Below, piece after piece: positions 1 to 12,227 of a stretch of DNA of 64,000 bases (positions within the stretch are counted from its first letter, which is position 1; each line of letters begins with the position of its first letter). A model generated the notes under the pieces. That model saw only the letters and a program-made list of their open reading frames with translations, did no database searches and was not told where the DNA came from. Made by a program: the position numbers and the translations under genes. This DNA comes from Polytrichum commune. Taxonomy: Eukaryota > Streptophyta > Polytrichopsida > Polytrichales > Polytrichaceae. The stretch is taken from NCBI GenBank assembly GCA_950295325.1, contig OX485803.1, forward strand, positions 41,555,554 to 41,619,553. Direction: 5' to 3'.

Positions 1-361
1 TGCAACTTGAGATTCGTGGCTGAAAATACAGATGATAACTGTAACCTGGTGAACTTATAACATGCTCCTTGTTCCTCCAATGGTAGTTAAAGCCCAAATG
101 GAGAAAAGTCATGACATTCTTTGAACTAGGCAGTGGATGTGAGGAGCATTGCCATAGCCTATAGTAGGCCTCCAACCTACTTAGTTGCGGTAGCAGTGAA
201 GTAGGTACTAGGTGCCTACTACAGTTGATGGCAATACATGTGACATGTGTCCATTACCAATTGCAGTGGTAAGACCACGGTAGGGTCATCAATTGCAAGT
301 GATAATGTGCCTTTCTTATCCGATTAGGAATAGACATAATACCAAAACCACTTGGCCTAAC
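1..361. other. Non-coding left edge; possible next exon of the LRR-hydrolase gene
   Basis: No open frame or element is recognised here. On the minus strand a possible acceptor (TATTTTCAG) ends at about base 20, and the 19 bases left of it would continue the LRR-hydrolase frame in phase 0. They are too short to judge. Confidence 0.25.
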
Positions 362-745
362 CACTACACTGAATAGTCCTATTAGTGTGGGTGGAAAATT
401 ACTGTGGAAATAATTAGCATGAGCCACTCCAATTGTCTAGTGAGAGTGGAAGTAACATGGGTCCAAGACCCCGGGTCTTCCCCTCAATATTTCTCAAGAC
501 TTCCAATCAACACCTTACATAAAATAAAATAGTCATTTTACATCGAACGTAGCATAAAACCGAATATTCATCCACACCAATTTCCTACAAATACAATTAA
601 TGTGGCTCATGCTCATTTTCAACTAGAGATTTGACGTGGGTTGAACATTAACATAGCCCACATTAATTTTCATTCTAGGTTTTATTGTGGGCTCTAGAGA
701 TTTACTTTGGCGCATACTAATAGGACTATTTAGTGGACTATAGTG
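362..745. mobile_element. CACTA-like MITE
   Basis: The left end begins CACTACACTGAATAGTCC and the right end, read inverted, begins CACTATAGTCC and shares AATAGTCCTATTAGT with the left end. The roughly 35-bp imperfect inverted repeats enclose about 380 bp without coding capacity. CACTA starts and small size suggest a non-autonomous CACTA element. I could not find a clean 3-bp target duplication, so the exact ends are uncertain. Confidence 0.5.
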
Positions 746-792
746 TTGGTGGTTTACTCCAGGTGAGAGAATTGGTAAAAGGGGATACTGAC

Positions 793-3700
793 CTTATCAG
801 GTGGAAGCAATTTCGCCTGATTGACATCATGTGACCATGTACCGCAGTGCACATAAATTGTAGCATTTGATGAAGATACAGCTGTGAGCAACTCTTCCTT
901 GAAAGTTTGAAGCCAGTCTTCAGATTGACCAGGCCTGATTGAGGATGTGCTTAGGTCCACCTGGTTCGAGCCAAAAGCATTGTAAGAGAAAAGCTTAGAA
1001 ACTAGAGCTATCCTCTAACTCACCATGAGTTTCGATTGGGAGTTTGTGGTTTTGCATAAAATACCTTCCATGTTTGGTAAATTTCTTTATGGTGGATGCT
1101 TGGAGATAGGTAGCGTGGAGGTTTGAGCGAAGAACATTCTGTATCGGTTCATTGAGGGTCCAACTCATCTTGACATGCCAAGAGGTGCCTAAATGAATTT
1201 GGCCCTCAATGGACTGAAATAGGTTGCTCTTCATTCAGATCCAAACACTATCTCTGAGCGTGCACCACAAGTAGAAAGCAATTATTGATTTTGTATGCAA
1301 AACAACCAATGGAAAACCAAAGGGGACCAACTCCTAACGGAAAGTCCCATTGATTTAAAGGATAACTCTAGTGTCCAGAAAATTAACTCACTATTTCAAA
1401 TAAGTATGAGGGTTCTGCATCTCCAGGAGAAGCACAAAACCTGATACCCAGAGCTCATTGAAGATTTCTGATGAGCTCTGGGTTAAAACTTAGCAAGATT
1501 ATACTTCGACTTTAACAGAGACCTCTGACAAAGAAAACCTTCTGTACACACTAATGCAATAGAAAACCAAATTGCTAATAGAAAGTAATCTTTCCATATT
1601 CTTTCATAGCTCAAATCATGCCCTTCCCTTTTGACGCCCTCCCGAACTTCTTCATTTCTTAGAAATTCATGATTGTTATAACATATTCATAGAGACTGAG
1701 GAAAACATACTTGTGGGCAAAAGGCGATGACGGATGTTGCCAATGTGGAGAACATGAGTGCTGCGCTGGCACCCATGGAGTCACCGAGCATAACAACATC
1801 CCTGTATGGTCTCACTGCAATCTCCAATTCTTTCTTGTAATAATTGCCTAACCCATTCGCTTCAGCCTCATCAGCTGCATTACCTGCATCCCTAAACTCT
1901 GCGCCATCTTCATGAGTATACCATGACCTTTCACTGTCGACAACATAAAGAATGTCGAAAGGTGATGGTGTTCCTTTGGCTATCATTTCAGCTTTGATCT
2001 TTTGTAGCAAGCCAGCCCTGCCACCCATAAATTTATGTGGTTAATACCAAGTCGGGCATCACTGTACTGATCCTGGAAAAAGTTGGCCAAACAGATTGGC
2101 ATTCCTGCAAATAGCAAGATAGGTTTCCACAACTCATTCAAGATTCAAAAATAATTGGGGATGGTCACACATCATCGCCTTCACACTTGCACGAGGTAAT
2201 CACAGCTTTGGAACAGAATTTCGTACATTTCTACAAAGAGAGTGGCTAGAGGTTTGAGAAGGCACACCAATTAGGCACGGCAGGAGCACTACCAAAAGCT
2301 ACAACCACCTTCTCTGCTTTCTTTTCCATGTCCCACTGCTGAAGCTGCAAATAAAAAGGACACGCCCCAAACCCTCCAATTTATTATTTACATCGTAATA
2401 GAGGTAATTCATTCATGGGGTGGCTCACACCCAAGGCCTTAACTTGGATCCCATAGGAACTCTGAGTATAAGCCGCCTAAGGCCAGAATAGTTGCTCAAA
2501 TGGGTGACCTTACTGGCACTTGATTTCTAGTGCGCCCTACCACCTATGGTCCAACTCATCAAAGTGGGGGTATTTGGGTGAACCGAATATTTTTCAACCA
2601 ACCATGTGGGAACCCAGGGGCTTGCCCTTGGGGGAGATAGGTGCAGCTGGCTTGTCCGTGCCCGTTCAAGGTGTTTGCCTTTGAAAGGAGGCAATAGTCT
2701 TCAAGGGCCATCCGATTCTTGTCATACCCAATTCGGGATTACATAGAGTTAGACCAACTCAAAGATGAAGCAACACCATAATTCACAGCGGCAGCGACAT
2801 CAGAGTCATCTCTCCACTTTTCTTTTGAATTTATTTAGAAGTGACACAGATAGGAGACACAGCTCATATATTCAACAAAACTGATGTTCACATAAGAATG
2901 AATTGGAGTAGAAACCAGGACATTCAAATACCTCCCAACATATAAATTTTGCATTGTCCGAACAAGATCATACTACATAACGCTAAAATGAGAGTGTAAC
3001 TGATGAAAATCTTAACAAAGAATTCAATCATCAAGGGTGGAACTTGATTGATAGCAGTAAAGTGGTATAACAACAAATATGAAGGATTGGTACCTTAAAG
3101 TAACCGCCGTGGCACTTTGCGTCACCTGACCCACTGATCTCTGATAAAGTCACAATTCGTTTCATGGGCTCTGGAACAATGGTAGGAAGTGTCTGCAGAA
3201 GGAATCACACTGAACTTTGTCATAGCTAATGTAGAATATATTCACCAAGCTAACTCTTAAAGGACCAAGGTGCTAATATATGGTCATATACACAATTTAT
3301 ACGAGCCTTTACCAAGTCTCAAAAACATATATTTTATACTTCGGGTTTTGAGCTTTATTTTATACATCACGTTATGTCAAGGAGAAAATCAAAATAACTT
3401 GCATGTCACATTGATGATCTAAATACTACGTATGTGTTTGCATCCAAGGGCGCTCAAGCTATGTATTTAAACCCAGATCTTCAATAACATTCAGGTAATC
3501 AACCAATTTGAAAAATGCACTAGAAGAATAAGTTAATATTAGATAGGGTCCCATTTGACACAATTGCTAAAAATGGAAGTATGTAGCTCAAATACCGGTT
3601 TTTGTGCATGGAGAGGCCCAAATAGGGCTATCAGGACGCTTAGGTGCTAAACAAGCTTTCAGAACATAATTCTAAGATGCACTCACCAAATCAGAGCTGA

Positions 3701-6700
3701 CACCTAGAGCCTTCAAATGCTGAAACTGTGGCAGAACTTCCCAAAAAGCTTCACCATCTATAGGGTTTCCCTGTATCAGTTCACATATATATATGAGTTG
3801 AGAAAATATTCAGCAGATAAAGGCTACAAGTTGAAATACAAACAATATACAAAATGTTGAACCCCTGCAGAGAAATATAAATTGCGGTTGCATGATGGAT
3901 TGTGAGCACTGAGTACAACATGGAAATTGCTTACCTCCAACCATATATATTGAAGCTTTCGCAATTTTGCAAGTGACATGGGGATTGTCTTTAGTTTGTT
4001 GCAATACCTACAAAATACGACATTGTAGTCAATTACTCATAAAGAGTTATCATCAGTTACAGGAAAACGCTAACGCGGACCAAACAACAAAAATGCAATT
4101 TAGCAGCTTCGTGATGATACTGCAGAACAGGCACCACAAAACCATCAAGCTTTTCTGCACAGGTTTGCTAGAAAACATATAATATGAGTTAATTATATAC
4201 GCCTTCAGAAATTGTCTGAAAATGAAGAATGGGTTTCACTTACACCCAAAGAGTTTGCAGCACTTGAAGTTCCCCAATACTTTCAGGCAGTGTTTCAAGA
4301 AGATTATCTGATAAAGACAACTGCTTTAATGAACATAATCCACCAAGGCTTTCAGGTAGCACTTCGAGTTTATTTCCCTGTAGAAAATTTACAATCAATG
4401 AATTTGATGAAGTTGTTTGTTATAAAGGTGAGGTGGAGGACGTCAAGTACACTCATTCTTATGTCACAACACTACAAAGAAAACTATATACACATTGGTA
4501 GAACCTGCAAATGAATGTCAGGTAAAACTCTGAAATACAACACCGACGCTTTCAAGAAATGAAAATCCCAAATGCTATGGAAATGCAATAGAAGGACAGA
4601 GATAGAAGGTTTTCCTAAACAATTGAACAATGAAAAATTGCACGCTAATATTCTACAGCTCTAACACAACCATATAATTTACAAAACATTTTCATCAAAT
4701 TATTGCCAGCTTAAGGCAACTTATGAGCCACTAAATAGTTGCGACTAAGTATAATAAAAACTGAACATGTTTAAGGGAACACCGTAATGAAAGAGCTAGT
4801 GAGTTGCGCCTACCTGTAGCCAAAGATCTTGTAATGACGACAGTAGAGCCAAGCTTTCTGGAAGACTCTGCAAGCAATTCCCATATGCTGCCAGAACAGT
4901 CAAGGCCTTCAGATTCCCAATACCTGCATTGACCCAATGTTTTTCAGTCCTGAGAAATATGCAAACCAGCACGAACGCTCATTAGGAGCAAGTTTCAATC
5001 AACAAGTATATTTTGATGTACTTTTTATGTGGTTCTAACATTCAACATTAAATGGATGGATGCAGCAAAGAAACCAACTAACCAGCTGGAATCTCTTGCA
5101 GTCTGTTACCAGCAAATGAAAGAATCTGATACCCAGCACACGAGATAACTGTTATGAGTTACACAGGACTTCTGACTTAGAATTTGCAGGATGATTGTAA
5201 CAGTACACCATAGGGCACAAGTGAAAGATGCAGAGTTATTCTCTGACCAATCCACTCCCACTTCATGACCATAATCGGGCCATAATTTCTGCTACACTGT
5301 CAGAAATGCACACTTTTCTTAATTGCCTCTTAATTGGACAGGATGGTGCCAGTATTCCATCTCATATGCCAGCACTTCCTGGACAAACGACCAAATGAAT
5401 CAAGTATTTGGCATTGAAAAATGCATTACAACGTACATGCTGGTAAGGGTGCAGGAATGTGTATTAGCAAAGTGTGTGGAGATTAGTAAGAAACAGCCTT
5501 CAATAAATATCTATATATCTGTATGTATGTATGTATGTATGTATGTATGTATGGATGCATGTATGTATTTGAACTCTTTGACTTAAAATGAATGGATCCA
5601 ACTTTAGATGTTGGCCATTTCTAGTTTAATGATGCAGCCAAGGTCTACCATTGCATATCATTAGAATAAATTTCTTGAACATACCTGAAGGTTGGTTAGC
5701 ATTGAAATAGATTCAGGAAGCACAGCCAGCTTGTTGCCTGCGAGCGCCAGTATGCGCAGTTGACGTAGATCTCCAATCTGCAATCAATACTCTTTACATG
5801 ATCTTGTCTGACCTAGCATTTTTATGGTAGTTACAGTGTTCGCAAATACTTGAAAAGTGGAACATAGTGTTCACTGACATTGCATAGTAATTCATGACTA
5901 TTGTAACTTACTTGGCTCTAAGGTGACACATTCTACCCATTCCAGACTGCTATTGGTTCCAAACACCTTGAAGATGCTGAACGCTATTGCCTAATGAAGA
6001 TCCAATGGACTTGGCAGGTGGCCTTCTTAACTTGATGGTATGAAAATCAAGGGATGTTTACAGACAACTACTCGAATGGTTATGGTTGTGGATTGGGCCA
6101 CTTTAAACCATAAGGACGATGTTTTTCACTTACACACAACTACTACATGTAGTCAAAGAGTGGGTTTAACCTTGATGGTTGTTCCTCCTGTGTGTGCAAT
6201 CCATGAAATGGAGACAAACAATTTATGTATTCTGATATGAAGCTTGCTACAAACCCTCTCCCATGGTTCGACCTTGAAGTTCTCTCTAGGTGCCACATAG
6301 TGTTTACAAACAAAGTAGAATCAAAGAAAGTAAACAACAACGATCGCAAATACTCCCAACTACACCTTGTATCGTATTGGGCAAGTCAGAGTAGTTGTGG
6401 TTGTGATTGCCATCAATACACCTTATCCCTCCTTAAACCTTAAAACTAGAAATGAAGAAAGTAAACTTCAACCATCAACCACCAAAACGGTTGTGTGTAA
6501 ACGCTCCTTCAAAGGGCATGCTTGTAATCATGTTCAGACCTGCTGTGGTAGAGACTGCAGAATGTTTCCATGAACCCATAAACCTTCCAGATTGTGCAGG
6601 TTGGCTATGCCTTCTGGCAGCTCTTGCAGCCTATTTCCTGCGAGGCCCAACCTGCGAAGCTGTTCTATAGCATGTTACAGACAGAAGACATATTTGAAGC

Positions 6701-9008
6701 ACAGGCATGACAATCAGTGACTTTTTGTTCACATGATGCTCATTATTTAGATCCACACCTAACCACAGACCACTCAGATATAGCTGTCCAAATTTTAAAA
6801 AGTGACCATGAAACACCCGCATGCCTTAGAGGTGCCAATCTCTGAAAATAAATTTGCAGGAGAGGAGAATGGTAGTGGAAATCCTAAAGCAAGAAATACA
6901 TACAGATCGCAGATTTTTTATGTCCTCTGGCAAATAGCTGATGCAATTGCCGGCAAGCGAGAGGTCCACCAGGTCGGTTAGCTCGAACAGCCGAGGAGGC
7001 AATTCTACAAGTCCTGTGATGATTATGGAGAAAGTAAAGCAATTCAGAACTATGTGCTTGCAATTTGAGGAAATGGGCACCTTCAAATTGTCTTGGAGAG
7101 ACACTTCATTTTGGCCTAACTTGTACTCAGCTCTATCAGACTGTTTGCAACCTGAACAAAGAGGATGATTTTATAACCACACTAGAGTTATTCTCTAACT
7201 CAACATGAATTTCAGTCAGGGAGTTGGTTGTTTTGCATACAATAACCTCCATCTATAGAGAGTTTTCGGTGCATCCTTGGAGGTGAGTGTAGAGGCTTGA
7301 ACAAAGAACATTCTATATCAGTTTATTCATGGTCAAACTCATTTTGTGATGAAAAGTGATGCTTAAATGAGTTTGGCCTTCAACAAACTGAAATACGTTG
7401 CTCTTCATTCAAATTCAAAAATTACCTCTGAGCATGCATTACGAGTGGAAAGAAATTATTGAAATTGTATGTAAAACAAGCAATGAAAAATCATAGAGGA
7501 CGAACTCCCAACGAAAAGTCCTTTGAGTTGGAGGATAAACTTCTCCGTGAAGCTAAACCCTAAACCCTAATCTTTGAATGGGACAATGGAAGAGGGAGAT
7601 GCATACTGCAGTCACTGAGATCCAGTCGACCGGTGCTGGCCGCTAACGTGATTCTTGCCTCCACGTCTACATCAAAATCTGCCATCCCAAAACCCACAAT
7701 CGAATCATTATTCAACCTTTACACGGCCTCTTTCTTCACCTAAGAATGCTGATGCTATTGAACTGGATCTTGACATTGTACGAATATTTCAAGGTGAGGG
7801 TTGAAGAAGTGGACAAATCGGTAGAGGTTTGTAGATTACCTAGCTACGCAATGCGGAACGAACATTCTACGAATTCGATAGTTTAGTATGTTCAACTAAT
7901 TATTGAAGTTTTACAGCTCCCGGGGATCAAAGGAAGCCAGTACTTGACTTATAAAATTAGATGCACCCTGAGCAATAATATTTTGAGAGACTCTGAGCTG
8001 AAACTCTTTGAATCTTTTTCGGCAGTCTTTGCAGTAAACCATCGGCCTCATACTTTCACCTAAGAATGCTGATGGTTGATATTATCATTCACCTGGCCCT
8101 CGACATTGTGCGAATGTTTGCGCAGAAGCAGAAGCTATGATGTACAGGAGGATAGATAGCCTGAACTTCACAAAGTGAGAGTTGAAGAAGTGTATGCAGG
8201 TTTATAAATTACTTAGCTACGCAATGCGGAACAACATTCCTAGAATTCGGGGATCGAGTTGAGTTCAAATGAATGTTCAAGATTTACACTCCCGGGAATC
8301 AAAGGATGCCAGTAACTGACGTAAGAAGTTAGACGGACCCTGAGCACTAATCTTTTGAAAGATGCTGAGCTGAAAGGTTGCAATCTTCAGAGTAAGTCTT
8401 TCAGTCTTACTCGGCAATCCTTGCAGTAAACCCTCGGCCTCTTCCTTCACCAAAGTATGCTGATGCTATTAAACGGTTCTTGACATCCCGCGAATGTTTA
8501 CTATATTATACAGGAGGATAGATAGCCTGCGCTTCACAAAGTGAGATTTGAAGAAGAGGACAAATCGATGCAGGTTTGTAATTTACTTAGCTACGGAATG
8601 CGGAACGACATTCTAACGTACACAGGGAAAGAGGAAGAATTCGGGGGTTTAAGCACGTCGGCTAAATTACTATCGATTTCCCATAGAATGTCATTTTGCA
8701 CATTATTTTGTCACATTAGTCTACCGCCTAAGGGAATGAGATAGAAATTGCAAAACTCGTTTACCAGGATTCGCCGAACTGGGTGAAGGCGCAGATGCGG
8801 CAACGACACTCAATGACTTTCTGGCTCTCTTATTGCTCCAACTCCGGTGACGACAATCCCGTATTGCAGATGGAAATGCGCGGAATGACCTTCCATGGCC
8901 ATTTGCACAACCACTCCATGATCCTCCTCCCTTGCTAACGAGAAGAACAGGAGACAAGGTGAAGATAATTGAACTCGGCGCAGAGGATAATAACGAGGAT
9001 GCCGCCAT
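793..9008 (-). CDS. Plastid-targeted LRR protein with alpha/beta-hydrolase-like C-terminus (13 exons seen, 3' end missing)
   Basis: Exons by hand: 9008-8765, 7013-6904, 6664-6540, 5777-5685, 5125-5083, 4923-4814, 4377-4244, 4007-3935, 3770-3687, 3192-3094, 2344-2268, 2017-1711, 960-793 (about 555 codons). The ATG at 9008 follows an in-frame TGA. Residues 1-80 are Ser/Ala/Arg-rich with one acidic residue, as in chloroplast transit peptides. Exons 2-9 encode consecutive 23-residue leucine-rich repeats of the LxxLxLxGNxLxxLP type. Exons 10-13 carry a beta-strand followed by GDSMG, the Ser nucleophile elbow of alpha/beta hydrolases, then an AFCPQVDL segment and a possible IYVHCG strand. All junctions keep phase except exon 2 to 3, which is one base out. 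The substrate is unknown. The fused architecture is read directly from phase-compatible exons; plastid location is inference. The C-terminus, including any catalytic His, lies left of base 793 or outside the window. Confidence 0.8.
1002..1371. mobile_element. TA-flanked MITE, copy 1 (intron of LRR-hydrolase gene)
   Basis: About 370 bp with termini CTAGAGCTATCC and GGATAACTCTAG. The flanking TA on both sides fits a 2-bp TA target duplication, as in Stowaway/mariner-type MITEs. The body is collinear with copies at 7183-7543 and 62422-62770. The short open frames inside are shadows. Confidence 0.65.
5518..5567. repeat. (TATG)n microsatellite in LRR-hydrolase intron
   Basis: About twelve TATG units with two interruptions, inside the intron between exons 4 and 5. 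Confidence 0.9.
7183..7543. mobile_element. TA-flanked MITE, copy 2 (first intron of LRR-hydrolase gene)
   Basis: Starts ACTAGAGTTATTCTC and ends near GGATAAAC. It is collinear and in the same orientation as the copy at 1002-1371, with scattered substitutions and small gaps. It has no coding capacity. Confidence 0.65.
7556..7573. repeat. Short telomere-like motif (CCCTAAA-type)
   Basis: Two and a half AAACCCTA units directly after the MITE. A similar GGGTTTA run occurs at 37141-37161. Both are only interstitial fragments. Confidence 0.6.
7730..8660. repeat. Three-copy degenerate tandem repeat in first intron of LRR-hydrolase gene
   Basis: Units start near 7737, 8057 and 8447. Each begins with a TTCACC-AAGAATGCTGATG-like segment and includes TTGACAT...CGAATGTTT, then TTAGCTACGCAATGCGGAACGA and a CATTC...GAATTCG block. 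Spacing is roughly 320 and 390 bp. Units 2 and 3 also share ACAGGAGGATAGATAGCCTG. There is no open reading frame of note. It may be a decayed element or locally duplicated regulatory intron sequence. Confidence 0.7.
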
Positions 9009-9023
9009 GGAGTAGTTCGTCAC

Positions 9024-9768
9024 AGAACAAGTTTCCCCTCAAAATCGTCTGGCAACATGAACGCACCACATTTGCTTAGAAAATGTCGACTATGTATCCC
9101 TCTTCGATCATATTGTTGCTATTCCTCCACACATTGATGCCGCAGTGAACCCTACCAATTGTGTATTCTCTCGATGATATGAAATCTTCATCAAACTCTT
9201 TCGAAGTAAGTTTCTGTCCATGTGTCAAGAAGAATAACATTGCAAGACAACAAGCTATCACTGTCTAACGAAAAGGCACGTCACAATCTACATTCACATT
9301 GTACAATTTCAAGATATGCTATGCAATGAGAGGCTCAAATCGGGCTCCAAAAAGCATTTGGGAGTTAACCTTGCATAGAAAGCAGAAGTATCATCAACAT
9401 AACCCCAGGCCATCGTCATTTATGACTGATACTTCTGACCACTTTTCCTGGTCCTCCGAAACTGAAACTCAGGCAAAGAGCTGAAGATTTTAAGAAGTTC
9501 AATGTCTTCATTCATGGCAAAGTGAATTTAGCAGTTTGCATGGAGCAGCTCAGCAACAGAGGTAGAAAATCGTTGCCGATAGATAGATAGTGTTCCAGAG
9601 GATGATTATGAATTGTAATGTACTATGCTCCAGGGCTTTCTAAGATTGCAAAGAAGAGTGAATTCCATGTGTCGCTTTTGAAGTCCGTTGCACTCACTAC
9701 TGCCAGATTATCATTGTTCGATAGAAATATACACACCGTAAAATACAGAATTCCTAATATTTGATCAT
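9024..9768. other. Upstream region of the LRR-hydrolase gene; no gene seen
   Basis: This should hold the promoter and 5' UTR of the minus-strand gene starting at 9008. I could not assign a TATA box. Only short open frames without recognisable content occur. Confidence 0.4.
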
Positions 9769-10179
9769 CTAATATTTGATAATCAACGAAGAAACGACAA
9801 TACTCTCATATTTCAGCACTTGCCAGCTTTCTATCAATACATTGAGGATTTCGTAATTTTGCAAAAAATTCGCAATGTAATCTCCCATTTCGTTGCTGAC
9901 ATGTCCATTACATCGTAATCTATACTTGGGGCCAAATTGAGGGCCAGCCTTTATGCTAGGCTTGGGCTTGAACATTAACTCATCATAGGTGGCAAAAATC
10001 TGCTCCAAATCTTCGGGCTGACTTGGAAAAATTGGGACAAGGTTTTCCTTGCCCGAACTCTCAACATGGGTCAGATTGGACTTATCGGTCGGATAATGAA
10101 CATCTCTACCATCGATCCATTGAAGGTTATTTCTCTTCACAAAAACTTTCCCATGAAGGACATTGGGACCTAAAATCAA
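9769..10179 (-). CDS. Orphan terminal exon of an unrecognised protein
   Basis: An open frame of about 130 codons preceded on the minus strand by a plausible acceptor (ATTTTAG at about 10172). Composition looks protein-like, with segments such as FVKRNNLQWIDGRDV and PQFGPKYRLRCNG. The last 25 residues before the stop look less conserved. I do not recognise the family. Upstream exons would lie beyond the Copia element inserted at 10242, so this may be the stranded 3' end of a disrupted gene. A chance open frame remains possible. Confidence 0.35.
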   Translation of the reverse strand: MILGPNVLHGKVFVKRNNLQWIDGRDVHYPTDKSNLTHVESSGKENLVPIFPSQPEDLEQIFATYDELMFKPKPSIKAGPQFGPKYRLRCNGHVSNEMGDYIANFLQNYEILNVLIESWQVLKYESIVVSSLIIKY

Positions 10180-10237
10180 GCCTCATCACTTTGCATGTAA
10201 CAAGGTTGGGTCCTAAAAAAGTTGATGAAGTTGGGCT

Positions 10238-10242
10238 GGATT
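10238..10242. repeat. Left target-site duplication of the Copia element (GGATT)
   Basis: It matches GGATT at 16356-16360 exactly. Confidence 0.9.
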
Positions 10243-10479
10243 TGTTAAGACTAGGCAATAGCCACAAAGAATAATAGTGCAAGTGGCTTACCAGAGCCAT
10301 GTGACCGTATATATATGTACTTAAGTTTTAATACATTTATGGCTACCAGCCGTCACTTAGCCGCCTACTTTACTAACCCTGGACCTAATTGTCTCGGGTG
10401 TAGTGTAGCTACCTTCCGGTAGCTGCCGTCATCTATCTTTAGCTATAAGTCGATAGGCTAGCTATAGGCTGCCTTAACA
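10243..10479 (-). repeat. 3' LTR of the Copia element
   Basis: 237 bp, TG...CA ends; about 95% identical to the 16119-16355 copy by eye. Confidence 0.95.
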
Positions 10480-10570
10480 CTCCTTCTCGAACTATAGTGA
10501 TTACCTCATTAAAAACTTTACTACTGTAAAACCCAAAGGGGAAAACCATCAGTAAAGAAAAGAGTGTAAT

Positions 10571-12227
10571 CTAGTCTGAAGATAGTTCGTGTAAGGTTTT
10601 CATTCCTACCTCTAACACTAGCTTCTTATGCTTGTAGGCGGGTAATACCTTTGTAAGCATATATGCTATGTTGTTCTCAGATTTTATCTTCTTTATCTCA
10701 ATCTGGTCTGATTCTATAAGGTCTTGAGCAAATCCGAATATGCGTGGGCTAATGTGTTTTACTCGATCAACCTTAATGAATCTCGTGTTTATTTGGGCAA
10801 CACATGCTACATTATCCTCGAATATGACCATTGGCTTGAACATCTGCTTCATCTTGCATTGTTTGGCCAAGATATCTTGCATTGTCCTTAGTCATACCGC
10901 TTCTATTGAGGCTTCATGAAATACTAAGAGTTCGGAAAAATTCATGGATGTGGCAGTCACAGTTTGCTTCGCCGATTTCCATGATATCGGTGCTCCGTTC
11001 TTAATGAATATGTAACCGGTTTGAGACTTACCCGTTGCCTCATATGTTTTAAATCCGGAGTCAACATATCTTGTGATCTCGCCATTTGTGTCATTTCTGT
11101 AGTACAACCCGAGGTCTTCCGTTCCTCTCAAGTATCGGAGTAGGTGCTTAACACCATTCCAATGGCGGGCGGTTGGTTTTTTACTATGCCTCGCAACATG
11201 TTTGTTGCGAAGGCAATGTCCGGCCTCGTGTGCGTGGTTAGGTATGTGAAAGCTCCAACCGCTGTGAGGTACTTTGATCTGTCCACTATCTCTTCCTCCT
11301 CCGAGCAAGGTTGGTACGGGTCATCATCGCTACGGCTCCTCCCGATCATTGGTGCGGCCAATGCGTGGGCTTGATCCATGTTGAAAAATTTGAGCAGCTT
11401 ACGGATGTATGACTGCTGGTATAAGAGGACGCCATTCGGAAAGTGTTGGATCTGTAAACCAAGACAAAACGAGGTTTTTCCGAGCAATTTCATGTGAAAT
11501 TGGGCCGTGAGTAAAGTTTCAGTGTGTTTACACAATGCGGGTGATCCAATCAAATTTAGATCATCCACATATACGGCCACAATTAGATATAGTGAATTTT
11601 GAGTCAAGGTAAAAATGCATGGTAGAGTCGGGTCATGTAAAAATCCATGTGAAATCAAAAAATCTCGGAGTAGATGGTATTACATTCTGCCGGCTTGCTT
11701 TAAGCCGTATAATGCCTTACATATGCGTAGGCCTAGGAATCTCCTGGGATATATAGGAGCATATCAATGTTGTCATATAGGTATGTTGTTACAACATCCA
11801 TCAAAAATATTTCAAGGCCAAAATGAACTGCGAATGCCAACAGCTATCTGAATGATGTAATATCCAATACGGGCCCGTAAGTTTGGTTGAAGTCCTCTCC
11901 CGGTCATTGTAAGAAACATTGAGCAACAAGGCGGACTTTTAATCGAAGCAATTTACCATTGGCATCGAATTTCCTGGAGAAAATTAGTTTGTGGCCCACT
12001 AGAGGTTTTGTAAGTTCAGTGGATACCTCTCCGAATACCTGGTGTTTCCTGAGAGATGCGTATTCGGTCTGTAGAACTTTACTCCAATCAGGTCATTCTG
12101 GTGAGGCTTTGGTCTCAGTCAGTATGAGTGGATCCGGTGCAACTTCGGTGCTGAATGTGGTCCGTTGTACCTTGGCTGGCTTGGAATTGAGTGGTGCCAA
12201 CCGTTTGTTGGGTATAGTATTACCTAT
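10571..12227 (-). pseudogene. Copia reverse transcriptase and RNase H remnant
   Basis: The N-terminal RT part (about 12130-11660) reads as WSKVLQTEY and LRLKVRLVAQ blocks but is interrupted by several in-frame stops, at least three of them TGA. The palm segment (11658-11128) keeps the YVDD catalytic motif. The RNase H part is split over two frames at about 10890-11308, with GKSQTGYIF then ISWKSAKQ. The usual Glu-bearing ATSSTEAEY block is altered to ATSMNFSEL. The C-terminus (10882-10571) has DRVKHISPR and a LTKVLP motif. This half of the polyprotein cannot be translated intact. Confidence 0.9.

Noticed and set aside
3967-4514. Two plus-strand open frames of 71 and 100 codons
   Set aside because: They are antisense to LRR exons 7 and 8, whose minus-strand phase and repeat pattern fit a real gene.
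9299-9484. 61-codon plus-strand open frame upstream of the LRR-hydrolase gene
   Set aside because: No start context, no recognisable motif, and length expected by chance.
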